This document shows, piece after piece, positions 34,539 to 41,913 of a stretch of DNA of 53,467 nt. The position numbers and the translations under genes are program-made. The DNA is from Bacillota bacterium (GTDB taxonomy: Bacteria > Bacillota > Clostridia > Oscillospirales > Acutalibacteraceae): the NCBI GenBank assembly GCA_030705695.1, contig JAUZPX010000001.1:1-53467 (forward strand). The letters are read 5' to 3'. Positions within the stretch are counted from its first letter, which is position 1; each line of letters begins with the position of its first letter. Below the pieces are notes generated by a model, which saw only the letters and a program-made list of their open reading frames with translations, was not told where the DNA came from and ran no database searches.

Positions 34539-34649
34539 CGAAACAGAGCTTTTAATTGCATTTTTATATGCAATTATTTTTTAAATTTGAAATTTTGAGT
34601 AAAATAAATTAATATATAGTTAATTACAATCTATGAAAGCTGTGATATT

Positions 34650-35156
34650 TTGAATCGCATTAAAAAAGAATTCTATCAAAATTCCGCCGTTGATTTAGCA
34701 CCTGCATTGTTAGGCAAATTACTTTGCCGAAATATTGAAGGCGAAATATATAAGCATCGTGTTACCGAAACCGAATGTTATTTTGGTGAAAGCGATACCG
34801 CCTGCCATGCTCACAAAGGAAAAACAGAACGCACAAAAATCCTCTATGAAGAGGGCGGTATTGCATATATTTATCTTTGCTACGGAATACACAGTCTTTT
34901 AAACATCGTCACGGGTGAAAAAGGATTCCCGCAGGCAGTACTGATTCGAGGAATCGAAGGCTATATTGGTCCTGGGCGACTAACAAAGCATCTGCAAATA
35001 GACAGAAATTTAAACGGAGAAGATTTAGTTTTTTCAAAAAAACTATGGCTTGAAGATGACGGATTCACACCGCATTATAAAGTTTCAAAACGTGTAGGCA
35101 TCGACTACGCCTCAGAAGAAGACAGAAACAGACCCTGGAGATTTATTGTTGATTAG
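34650..35156 (+). CDS. 3-methyladenine DNA glycosylase (AAG/MPG family)
   Basis: Removes alkylated purines in base excision repair. 168 aa, at the short end for the family (about 190-200). The catalytic segment VTETECYFGESDTACHAHKGKTERTKILYEEGGIAYIYLCYGIHSLLNIV holds the Glu and Tyr/His of the active site, and GPGRLTKHLQIDRNLNGEDL is the DNA-binding loop. It starts at a TTG (34650) with only weak GAAAG upstream. It stands alone next to the phage block. Confidence 0.9.
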   Translation: MNRIKKEFYQNSAVDLAPALLGKLLCRNIEGEIYKHRVTETECYFGESDTACHAHKGKTERTKILYEEGGIAYIYLCYGIHSLLNIVTGEKGFPQAVLIRGIEGYIGPGRLTKHLQIDRNLNGEDLVFSKKLWLEDDGFTPHYKVSKRVGIDYASEEDRNRPWRFIVD

Positions 35157-35250
35157 ATAATAATAAGGTTGTTCACATAACACTTCAGCTTTTCATATTA
35201 TGAATTACATCTGATTATAGATGCCGATTTGAATAAAGGGGTGAAATGAA

Positions 35251-35640
35251 GTGGGAAATGAATGCAATTGCAAAAATAACGGTGGACCATGTGAATGCCG
35301 CATTGCAGAAAACATGCGAGAAACAAGACGTAAACAAGAAGAAGAGCGTCGCGAAATTCAAAGATTGGCCGCTGAACAGCGCAAAGCAAAAATGCTTGAA
35401 AAAAAGCGTGAGGAAGAAAAACGCCGCCTGGCAGGCTTGCTCGCAAACTGTGAAGGCTGCAAAGATATTCAAAAAGGCCATGCTGTTGCCTGTGAAGGTT
35501 TGAAAGACGTCCGTGCAGGTTTAAATATTCTTTTTTCCGGCCATGAACGTTTGGGTACACAGAAAATCCGAGAGGGTTTAAAAGATATTGAGAAAGGTTT
35601 GTGCGACATCGACGAAGGATATCGTGATCTCTGCTGTTGA
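35251..35640 (+). CDS. Small Cys-rich, coiled-coil hypothetical protein
   Basis: 129 aa, unrecognised. The N-terminus is Cys/Asn-rich (MGNECNCKNNGGPCECR), followed by a highly charged helix (residues 18-66, repeated E/R/K with LEKKREEEKRRLAGLL), then a Cys pair (NCEGCKDIQKGH) and two imperfect repeats (GLKDVRAGLNILFSG and GLKDIEKGLCDIDEG). It starts at GTG 35251 with AAAGGGG at 8 bases. No signal or membrane segment. A spore-coat or metal-binding role is possible but unproven. Another frame at 35246-35503 is a less plausible alternative. Confidence 0.75.
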   Translation: MGNECNCKNNGGPCECRIAENMRETRRKQEEERREIQRLAAEQRKAKMLEKKREEEKRRLAGLLANCEGCKDIQKGHAVACEGLKDVRAGLNILFSGHERLGTQKIREGLKDIEKGLCDIDEGYRDLCC

Positions 35641-35678
35641 ATCACTCATCTCATAAATAACGTTATTTTAAAAATGAA

Positions 35679-35740
35679 AAGCACCTGCATTGCTTACGGA
35701 CAAGACAATGTCTTGCCATAACAATACAGGTGCTTATTTT
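35679..35740. terminator. Bidirectional terminator between convergent genes
   Basis: AAGCACCTGCATTG (35679-35692) pairs with CAATACAGGTGCTT (35722-35735) with one mismatch, enclosing a nested hairpin. A/T-rich tracts on both sides can serve the plus gene and trpB2. Confidence 0.8.
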
Positions 35741-35789
35741 ATTATTTTTTAAACGTTACTTAAAAATTACGCCACATAAAACGAATTTA

Positions 35790-37160
35790 TTATTCCATAA
35801 TTTTCGGCAGAGAGTTAAACCCTGGTACTAAATCTTCATCTGTAGGGATATAATCGTTCATTTTTCCTTCTAAGAACGATGTATATGCGGTCATATCGAA
35901 ATAGCCTGTTCCGGTAAGTCCAAATAGGATAGTTTTGGCTTCACCTGATTCTCTGCATTTGATCGCTTCATCAATTGCAGCTTTAATCGCATGAGAAGAT
36001 TCAGGAGCTGGCAGAATAGTTTCGATTTTTGCAAACATCGTTGCTGCTTCAAAAACATCTGTCTGATTTGCGGAAGTTGCCTCAAGGTAGCCGTCATGAT
36101 ATAGCTTTGACAATATTGGTGACATACCGTGATAACGTAATCCGCCTGCATGGTTAGAAGAAGGAATGAATCCGCTACCCAAAGTATACATTTTTGCGAG
36201 AGGTGTTGCTTTACCTGTATCGCAGAAGTCGTAAGCGTATTTTCCTCTTGTAAGTGATGGACAAGAAGCAGGTTCGACAGCAACAAGTCTCGGATTTGAT
36301 TTTCCTGTGATTTTATCGGCTGCAAACGGAGCAATCAATCCTCCCAAATTCGAGCCGCCTCCTGCACATCCGATTACGATGTCAGGATATTCATGCAAAA
36401 TCTCCATAGCTTTTTTTGCTTCCAAGCCGATAACTGACTGATGAAGCAGAACTTGATTCAAAACAGAGCCAAGTACATAGCGATATCCCGGGGTTGTTAC
36501 GGCTTTTTCCGTAGCTTCAGAAATAGCACAGCCAAGGCTTCCTGTTGTATCGGGATGCTCTTGCAAAATTGCACGGCCTACATTGGTTGTCATACTTGGG
36601 CTTGGGATAACCTCAGCACCAAAAGTCTGCATAACGGCGCGGCGATATGGTTTTTGTTCGTAAGAACATTTAACCATAAAAACAGTAAGCGGTAAATTAT
36701 AGTAAGCACATGCTTCAGATAATGCCGTACCCCATTGACCAGCTCCCGTTTCGGTGCAAAGCCCTTTTATTCCCTGCTCTTTAGCGTAATAAGCCTGTGC
36801 AATAGCAGAATTCAGCTTATGACTGCCAGATGTATTATTGCCCTCAAATTTGTAATAGATTTTTGCCGGTGTTTTAAGAGCTTTTTCAAGATTGTATGCA
36901 CGAATCAATGGTGCTGGACGGTAAATCTTGTACATTTCCAAAATTCCCTCAGGGATATCAATGAAACGTGTTGTAGCATCGAGCTCCTGTTTAACAAGCT
37001 CTTCACAGAAAATGGGTGACAAATCATCTGTAGTTACAGGCTTGTGAGTACCTGGATGTAAGAGCGGATCAGGCTGCTCTTTCATATCTGCACGCAGATT
37101 GTACCATTGTCTCGGAATCTGATCCTCCGATAAATAAAAACGGTAAGGTATTTTTGCCAT
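35790..37160 (-). CDS. trpB: TrpB2-type tryptophan synthase beta chain
   Basis: A PLP enzyme that joins indole and serine to tryptophan. The 456 aa carry the long TrpB2 N-terminus (FYLSEDQIPRQWYNL...DLSPIF), the PLP lysine in NNTSGSHKLNSAIAQ, the catalytic region ETGAGQWGTALS, and the phosphate-binding CAGGGSNLGGL. TrpB2 forms are longer than TrpB1 (about 400) and often work without TrpA, rescuing free indole. It stands alone, preceded by a Trp-type T-box leader. ATG 37160 follows GAAAGGGG. No other trp genes are near. Confidence 0.93.
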   Translation of the reverse strand: MAKIPYRFYLSEDQIPRQWYNLRADMKEQPDPLLHPGTHKPVTTDDLSPIFCEELVKQELDATTRFIDIPEGILEMYKIYRPAPLIRAYNLEKALKTPAKIYYKFEGNNTSGSHKLNSAIAQAYYAKEQGIKGLCTETGAGQWGTALSEACAYYNLPLTVFMVKCSYEQKPYRRAVMQTFGAEVIPSPSMTTNVGRAILQEHPDTTGSLGCAISEATEKAVTTPGYRYVLGSVLNQVLLHQSVIGLEAKKAMEILHEYPDIVIGCAGGGSNLGGLIAPFAADKITGKSNPRLVAVEPASCPSLTRGKYAYDFCDTGKATPLAKMYTLGSGFIPSSNHAGGLRYHGMSPILSKLYHDGYLEATSANQTDVFEAATMFAKIETILPAPESSHAIKAAIDEAIKCRESGEAKTILFGLTGTGYFDMTAYTSFLEGKMNDYIPTDEDLVPGFNSLPKIME

Positions 37161-37199
37161 ATAATAAAACCCCTTTCAACAAAAAATTTCAATTTAAAA

Positions 37200-37468
37200 A
37201 TAAAAAAACCCTTGTCCACTAATCGGGACAAGAGCTACTCCTGCGGTACCACCCAAATTGACTGTATAAACAGTCCACTTGCTCCACATACGATTATATG
37301 CGCTTCCTTGATAACGGGTGAAGATCCCGGCTTCGCTACTTTAATAATTTCACGTTGCCCTCATAAGTCCATTCTTTGCATCTTTGCTTACCGCACTTTC
37401 AGCACCGGCGGCTCTCTAAAAAGCATCTGTTGCAAATACTACTCTTAATCACAGGTTTATCTTATTTA
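37200..37468 (-). promoter_or_regulatory. T-box riboswitch leader of trpB2 (likely Trp-specific)
   Basis: The leader contains the T-box core AATTTGGGTGGTACCGC on the minus strand (within 37243-37259), a stem III-like GACTGTTTATACAGTC, and a terminator CTTGTCC/GGACAAG followed by seven T (about 37202-37232). A candidate specifier loop, GAATGGACTTATGAGGGC, contains TGG at 37369-37371, matching tRNA-Trp. Uncharged tRNA-Trp is expected to pair with the core and allow readthrough. Confidence 0.92.
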
Positions 37469-37473
37469 GTGTT

Positions 37474-37502
37474 ATTATATGCCCGCATTTTCGGTTTGTC
37501 AA
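37474..37502 (-). promoter_or_regulatory. T-box/trpB2 promoter
   Basis: A consensus TTGACA (37497-37502), 17-base spacer, and TATAAT (37474-37479) on the minus strand. The TGA inside TTGACA is the stop codon of spmB. Confidence 0.92.
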
Positions 37503-38023
37503 CCCCCAAAAAATAATTTTACAGAAAGTACTGCCATAACAGCACTCGCAAAATCAGCTAAAAGTGCCGCTGGGATTGTATGTCGTATTTTTTTCACCCC
37601 TGCAGACCCATAATATACTGCAATAGCATAAAACGTAGTTTCTGAAGAACCCGAAATTACACTCGCCATCATCCCCACAGTACTGTCAGGGCCGTGATCT
37701 TTTAAAATTTGATTCAATAAAGCAGTCGATCCGCTACCTGATATCGGACGCATAATTGCCATTGGCAAAATTTCTGCGGGAAAACCTAAGCTTTGCGCCA
37801 CAGGCATAAGAGAATTTGTTATTAAGTCCAATGCTCCCGATGCTTTCAGCATACTTACTGCTGTGATAAGTCCGATAAGTGCTCCTGCCATCATATAAGT
37901 TGCTTTAAGCCCCTGCTTTGCACCGCTTAAAAAAGCGTCAAAAACAGGGACCTTTTTTATAAACCCAAAAATAATTATAATAAAAATAACGGCAGGAATT
38001 ATGTAATTTCCTATCTTATCCAT
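37499..38023 (-). CDS. spmB: SpmB, spore maturation protein B
   Basis: A membrane protein needed for spore core dehydration. 174 aa with about five hydrophobic segments, a nucleoside-transporter-gate fold. Recognisable stretches are KKVPVFDAFLSGAKQGL, LIGLITAVSMLKASGALD, RPISGSGSTALLNQIL, and SGSSETTFYAIAVYYGSAGVKK. It overlaps the end of spmA by 8 bases. Its stop codon lies in the next promoter. Confidence 0.95.
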   Translation of the reverse strand: MDKIGNYIIPAVIFIIIIFGFIKKVPVFDAFLSGAKQGLKATYMMAGALIGLITAVSMLKASGALDLITNSLMPVAQSLGFPAEILPMAIMRPISGSGSTALLNQILKDHGPDSTVGMMASVISGSSETTFYAIAVYYGSAGVKKIRHTIPAALLADFASAVMAVLSVKLFFGG

Positions 38024-38600
38024 GTTTCTCCCTACCTTCTAAAAGCTTTGCCGTTAAGATACCAATAAAAAGTCCAAAAATCGAACTAAGCCAAATACAC
38101 GGCAAAATATCTAAAGGAGAAGCAGACCCGTAGCTTTTTCTCAACACAGAAATAAAAGTGGGAATTAGCTGTATTGATGCAGTATTAAGCACTACAAACA
38201 TAACCATGCTGTTGTTTGCTACACCTTTATTAGGATTATTTTCCTCCATTCTTCGCATAGCTTCAAGCCCCAGTGGAGTAGCAGCATTTCCAAGCCCAAG
38301 AAAATTCGCAGTCACATTACTGCATATGGCATGCATTGTTTTGCAATCTTTTGCATATTCAGGGAAGATTCGTTTTAACAATGGTGACAAAATTTTTGCC
38401 AACATACTTGTGACCCCTCCCTGCTCAGCTATGTTCATAAGCCCGGTCCACAAGCACATCATACCTAACATGGTGATAAGCAGGTCAACAGCGGATTTAG
38501 CGCCATCCAGAGCCGCTTGCGACACTGCTTCTACTCTGCCGGTAAACACAGCACACACTATGCTTATAAGCATAATTCCACCCCAGATATAGTTCATCAT
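38016..38600 (-). CDS. spmA: SpmA, spore maturation protein A
   Basis: Works with SpmB in spore dehydration; usually controlled by a mother-cell sigma factor. 194 aa, polytopic: MNYIWGGIMLISIVCAVFTGR, DLLITMLGMMCLWTGLMNIAEQGG, NVTANFLGLGNAATPLGLEAMRRM, and VLNTASIQLIPTFISVLRKSYGSASP. Starts ATGATG at 38600 after GAGGTGAT. No promoter was clear to me upstream. Marks the organism as a spore former. Confidence 0.95.
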   Translation of the reverse strand: MMNYIWGGIMLISIVCAVFTGRVEAVSQAALDGAKSAVDLLITMLGMMCLWTGLMNIAEQGGVTSMLAKILSPLLKRIFPEYAKDCKTMHAICSNVTANFLGLGNAATPLGLEAMRRMEENNPNKGVANNSMVMFVVLNTASIQLIPTFISVLRKSYGSASPLDILPCIWLSSIFGLFIGILTAKLLEGREKHG

Positions 38601-38750
38601 AATTTATCACCTCAACAATGTAATTTGGTGCTTGCGTTATTTTGCACTTTGATTAATTAGTAATTTACTTGTGTTTTTACATAAATGTTTCAAACAATTT
38701 ATTTCTAAACTGTCGATATAGAAACTTTTATATAACAATATATAGAAGTG

Positions 38751-38779
38751 TTGACAAATCTGGCGCTATTTGGTAAAAT
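38751..38779 (+). promoter_or_regulatory. Promoter of the AbrB-type regulator gene
   Basis: TTGACA (38751-38756), 17-base spacer, and TAAAAT (38774-38779), 57 bases upstream of the start codon; a good sigma-A match. Confidence 0.85.
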
Positions 38780-38835
38780 ATACATGTTCTTATCAAATGG
38801 TAAATAGGAAATTGAACAAAAAGGAGGTTAAAAAA

Positions 38836-39081
38836 ATGAAACCGTCGGGTTTCCTTGTCACGATCGATAAACTTGGAAGAATTGTAATTCCGGCGCCTTT
38901 GCGCAAGACATATCAGTTAGAAAAATTCGATAATGTCGAATTGTTCAATGATGAAAACGGCATATTAATGCGTAAATATCAACCGTGTTGCATTTTTTGC
39001 GGTAATGCTGAAAATCTTCGTACCTTTAAAGGTAACAACATTTGCGGCGACTGCATCAAGGAAATGTCAGAATCCAAGTAA
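38836..39081 (+). CDS. AbrB/SpoVT-type regulator with C-terminal zinc ribbon
   Basis: 81 aa. The first 45 residues form an AbrB swapped-hairpin DNA-binding domain (FLVTIDKLGRIVIPAPLRKTYQL...DNVELF). The C-terminus holds a Cys4 ribbon (CIFC-x12-CGDC pattern, with an extra Cys before it). AbrB-type regulators control transition-state and sporulation genes in Firmicutes. The ATG at 38836 has AAGGAGG at 8 bases; the open frame starts earlier (38770) but inside the promoter. Confidence 0.9.
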   Translation: MKPSGFLVTIDKLGRIVIPAPLRKTYQLEKFDNVELFNDENGILMRKYQPCCIFCGNAENLRTFKGNNICGDCIKEMSESK

Positions 39082-39119
39082 TCTGCAATAAAATATATGC
39101 ACAATAGGACAATACATAT

Positions 39120-39164
39120 ACAAAACCTCCCGATAATTTGGTCGGGAGGTTTTGTATATTTTTT
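39120..39164 (+). terminator. Terminator after the AbrB-type gene
   Basis: A perfect 14-bp stem ACAAAACCTCCCGA (39120-39133) with TCGGGAGGTTTTGT (39142-39155), followed by TATATTTTTTTT. Confidence 0.9.
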
Positions 39165-39257
39165 TTAATTTATTTATATTATCTTTGTAATGTCTATTTT
39201 CAACCGTATTGAACGCAAAATGTTTTTTCTCAATATAATGCTGTAGGAGGTGTTTTT

Positions 39258-39467
39258 ATGATTTGCCCAAACACACTTGTAGCCTCAATTACAGGCATTG
39301 CGGTAGCACTCTCTGAAGGTCACAGTTCAGATGATATTGCATTGATGGGAGCTGCTTTTTCACAGCTTGGAGATACACTAACAACAATATCAATTGCCAA
39401 AGAACGTTGTGAAAAAGAAGAAAAAGACAAAATATCAGAAAACTGTTCATCCAAGCACAAAAAATAA
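39258..39467 (+). CDS. Small hypothetical protein (DUF6774-like)
   Basis: 69 aa. Its pattern, with a hydrophobic N-terminal half containing LVASITGIAVALSEGHSSDDIALMGAAFSQLGDTLTTIS and a charged tail, resembles small clostridial proteins grouped as DUF6774, from memory; no function is known. TAGGAGG precedes ATG at a good distance. The first half could be one amphipathic or membrane helix. Confidence 0.75.
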   Translation: MICPNTLVASITGIAVALSEGHSSDDIALMGAAFSQLGDTLTTISIAKERCEKEEKDKISENCSSKHKK

Positions 39468-39505
39468 AAAGTCAGTTATATAATTAATAAAATATAATTA
39501 ATTCT

Positions 39506-40375
39506 TTAGATAACATTAAGAAATAAAGGATCCTTCACCGCCCAGCTGTCATATGTTTTATTCCACATATCATTTGGAATCGGAAATGTCTGAATTCCAT
39601 GTTTCTCGGTATTTTTCATAACTTCATTTAAAAATGCAAAGTTATAATCTTTACCATCCTTCACAGAGCGAAGCAAAAGCGAAAGCCAAATTTTAGAATA
39701 TCCGTCTTTTAATGCCGCTTTACATGCTTTTTGAAGCTCCGAAAAATCATATTGAATTTCACGCATTTCAAATTTCAAACCATCAGCATTGTATCGAATA
39801 ATTATATATTGGGCGGTGGTGTTTCCGCAGTAACTTACACCAACAGAACCTGGATTTAAAATAATTTTTTCGCCGACATATTTAAGCATCGGGCGGTGCG
39901 TGTGTCCGCAAATCAACAATTTTTCCGAAATTGCCCCTGTACATCTCATCATCAAATCCACGTCATGTTCATAAATTGCTTCAGACATGTCAAACGGTGA
40001 GCCATGTACCATGCGAATAGAGAAATCCTCATCAATATCAAGCGAAATTTGCTCCGGCATAGACTGAATGTAACTTAATTCCTTTGGCTTAAGCAGCCTA
40101 AATGCAGCTGCGTGTGATGAAAACTGATCATAAATTTCCCAATCATTTCCAAAAGAGTCTTTAGCGTTTTCAATTAAAAGTTGTTCTCGGTTACCCTTAA
40201 TTACATAAGGAGTAAGTTCTTGTAATGTTTGCAGAATTTCATTAATTTCAGGGAAATCAGTAATATGGTCGCCTGCAACCAATATTTTATCAATATTTTT
40301 ATTTTGTATATCATTTAAAACGGCATTTAATGCAGGTAAATTCCCATGAATATCGGATAAAACTGCAATGTTCAT
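39506..40375 (-). CDS. Calcineurin-like metallophosphoesterase
   Basis: 289 aa from ATG 40375 (AAAGGGG upstream; the frame extends to 40414). Two-metal phosphoesterase motifs are present: SDIHGNLPAL (D-x-H), VAGDHIT (GDxx), KGNREQ (GNxE/H), VHGSP, and CGHTHRPM (GHTH). This is the YfcE/MJ0936 group. Residues 205-289 form a C-terminal extension ending in a stretch about MKNTEKHGIQTFPIP, absent from minimal YfcE proteins. Substrate unknown. Confidence 0.88.
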   Translation of the reverse strand: MNIAVLSDIHGNLPALNAVLNDIQNKNIDKILVAGDHITDFPEINEILQTLQELTPYVIKGNREQLLIENAKDSFGNDWEIYDQFSSHAAAFRLLKPKELSYIQSMPEQISLDIDEDFSIRMVHGSPFDMSEAIYEHDVDLMMRCTGAISEKLLICGHTHRPMLKYVGEKIILNPGSVGVSYCGNTTAQYIIIRYNADGLKFEMREIQYDFSELQKACKAALKDGYSKIWLSLLLRSVKDGKDYNFAFLNEVMKNTEKHGIQTFPIPNDMWNKTYDSWAVKDPLFLNVI

Positions 40376-40404
40376 TTGCAAATCCCCTTTGTTTATCTTC
40401 ATAA

Positions 40405-40433
40405 ATAATATCACACGTAAAGAAAAACCGCAA
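40405..40433 (-). promoter_or_regulatory. Phosphoesterase gene promoter
   Basis: Minus strand TTGCGG (40428-40433), 17-base spacer, TATTAT (40405-40410), 30 bases before the ATG. Confidence 0.6.
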
Positions 40434-40622
40434 CGAAATTACATTAAAAAACAATATATGCGACCTTTCAAAACGCGTTAAGCTTGTACACATATATATG
40501 AATAATTTTATAAAAAAATCAATATTTGGAAATATAATAATAACCTTGTTTTTAATTTGTACAAAAACGAAATATTTACTTGTTAAATCTGCACAAATTA
40601 TTCATATGAACTTGAAATTGAC

Positions 40623-40651
40623 TTGAAAAATAAAAACAAAGAGAGTATAAT
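40623..40651 (+). promoter_or_regulatory. Promoter of the surface-protein gene
   Basis: TTGAAA (40623-40628), 17-base spacer, TATAAT (40646-40651), with AGGAGG before the ATG at 40715. The A/T-rich stretch 40434-40622 between the divergent promoters holds nothing else I can identify. Confidence 0.8.
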
Positions 40652-40714
40652 ATGGTCACTGAAGTGTGAATAATTAGTAACTTCGGAAAAATCAATTTTT
40701 AGGAGGACATATCA

Positions 40715-41554
40715 ATGGTAAAAAAACTTGTTAGCGTAATGTTAGTTTTAGGACTTCTTTGCGCAATGGGTTGTACTGCAATGCTGACAAGCAACGCTGC
40801 TGCCACAACTGCTACAACCCCAAAACTTTCCGGTCAAACATTTACTTACTATTTTGAAGCTCCGGCTAACTGGACTTCAAAAGGACAAACAATTGCATGT
40901 TATTATTGGGCACCGATTCAAACGTCAAGTACTGGATTTGATAATAAAGTTGGCGCTTGGCCAGGCGATCCAATGACAAAAGTATCAAATGTTCCAGGTC
41001 ATGATGACATTTGGACCTGCACTTTGCCTATAGAAGTTAACGTAATTATCTTTAACAACCTAGGCAATGCTGTTACTGCTCAAAATGCTACTGACCCTAA
41101 ATATACTGATTCAACTTACGATCATCAAACAGTAAACATCAAAAACACAGGAAATGATCCTGATAATGACATCGGTTACTCTGCAGACAAAGATGATGTT
41201 AGCTACAATTCAAATTACCCGAACGGCCTAGCAAATTTTGATAACATGATTTATGTTATACCTACCAGTACTTCTCAATCAACCAATCCTTACAGCGGTG
41301 CTGTCCAGGAAGCAGGCGATTGGAAATATTTTAACCCGACAACAGGTGAAATCAGCTTTGATTCGAGCATTTTGAAAAATGTTCCGACAACAGCCGCTAC
41401 AACAGTTGCTACAATAGCCGCAACTGACAAATCCGCTACAGATAATACACCAGTAAAAACTGGCGATAGCGCAGTTGCTGTTATCGCAACAGTTACTCTC
41501 CTTGTTTTAGTAGCCGGTGCTGTTGTATTTGCTCGCAAGAGAGTTCAAGAATAA
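40715..41554 (+). CDS. Secreted cell-surface protein with a starch-binding (CBM26-like) domain and C-terminal anchor
   Basis: 279 aa. A signal peptide (MVKKLVSVMLVLGLLCAMGC, residues 1-31 with a C-terminal AA cleavage region) is followed by a domain like family-26 starch-binding modules: FTYYFEAPANWTSKGQTIACYYW, then GAWPGDPMTKV, DIWTCTLP and VIIFNN (about 40-115). A Thr/Ala-rich spacer precedes PVKTGDS, a hydrophobic helix and a basic tail (FARKRVQE), like a sortase-type or membrane anchor, though a canonical LPXTG is lacking. The lipobox-like LLCAMGC might also allow lipid attachment. Ligand binding is inferred. Confidence 0.8.
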   Translation: MVKKLVSVMLVLGLLCAMGCTAMLTSNAAATTATTPKLSGQTFTYYFEAPANWTSKGQTIACYYWAPIQTSSTGFDNKVGAWPGDPMTKVSNVPGHDDIWTCTLPIEVNVIIFNNLGNAVTAQNATDPKYTDSTYDHQTVNIKNTGNDPDNDIGYSADKDDVSYNSNYPNGLANFDNMIYVIPTSTSQSTNPYSGAVQEAGDWKYFNPTTGEISFDSSILKNVPTTAATTVATIAATDKSATDNTPVKTGDSAVAVIATVTLLVLVAGAVVFARKRVQE

Positions 41555-41587
41555 TCTAATTTTAGATTAATTAATACATGAACTACG

Positions 41588-41620
41588 ATTCCCGCTTTCA
41601 ATTGAAAGCGGGAATTTTTT
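41588..41620 (+). terminator. Terminator of the surface-protein gene
   Basis: ATTCCCGCTTTCAA (41588-41601) is a perfect partner of TTGAAAGCGGGAAT (41602-41615), then T-run to 41620. Confidence 0.9.
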
Positions 41621-41636
41621 AACTAAATATGCAATT

Positions 41637-41672
41637 AAAAAACAAAAACCCAATACATGTTAAGTATCGGGT
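41637..41672 (-). terminator. Terminator of tRNA-Gly
   Basis: Minus strand ACCCGATAC (41664-41672) pairs with GTATTGGGT (41648-41656), followed by TTTTGTTTTTT. Confidence 0.8.
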
Positions 41673-41683
41673 TTAAAATTTAT

Positions 41684-41759
41684 TGGAGCGGATGACGAGG
41701 CTCGAACTCGCTACCTCCACCTTGGCAAGGTGGCGCTCTACCAGATGAGCTACATCCGC
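41684..41759 (-). tRNA. tRNA-Gly (GCC)
   Basis: The minus strand folds as a complete cloverleaf: acceptor GCGGATG with CATCCGC, D-arm GCTC..GAGC, anticodon stem CCACC/GGTGG around loop TTGCCAA (anticodon GCC), T-arm GCGAG-TTCGAGC, and an encoded 3' CCA. It has its own promoter and terminator and stands alone. Confidence 0.97.
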
Positions 41760-41771
41760 AAACTGCTTAAT

Positions 41772-41800
41772 ATTATACTTTGAAAAAGTTTAGAAGTCAA
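41772..41800 (-). promoter_or_regulatory. tRNA-Gly promoter
   Basis: Minus strand TTGACT (41795-41800), 17-base spacer, TATAAT (41772-41777), 13 bases before the tRNA. Confidence 0.85.
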
Positions 41801-41913
41801 TATTTATATCTGTAAAATTTTTCGGTCAACTATATAGCGAAATTATATTAATTGTGTTATAATCTTAGCGTATTTATTAACTTTAGACACAAGCAAAGCA
41901 GGGGGGCAAAAAC

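Noticed and set aside
34553..34582. Plus-strand terminator before the glycosylase gene
   Set aside because: TAATTGCAT/ATGCAATTA plus six T forms a good hairpin, but no plus-strand gene precedes it for over 10 kb; kept only as a possible attenuator or chance palindrome.
35246..35503. Overlapping 85-aa frame as the real gene at this site
   Set aside because: The frame starting at GTG 35251 is longer, ends with repeats and Cys pairs, and fits the same ribosome binding site better.
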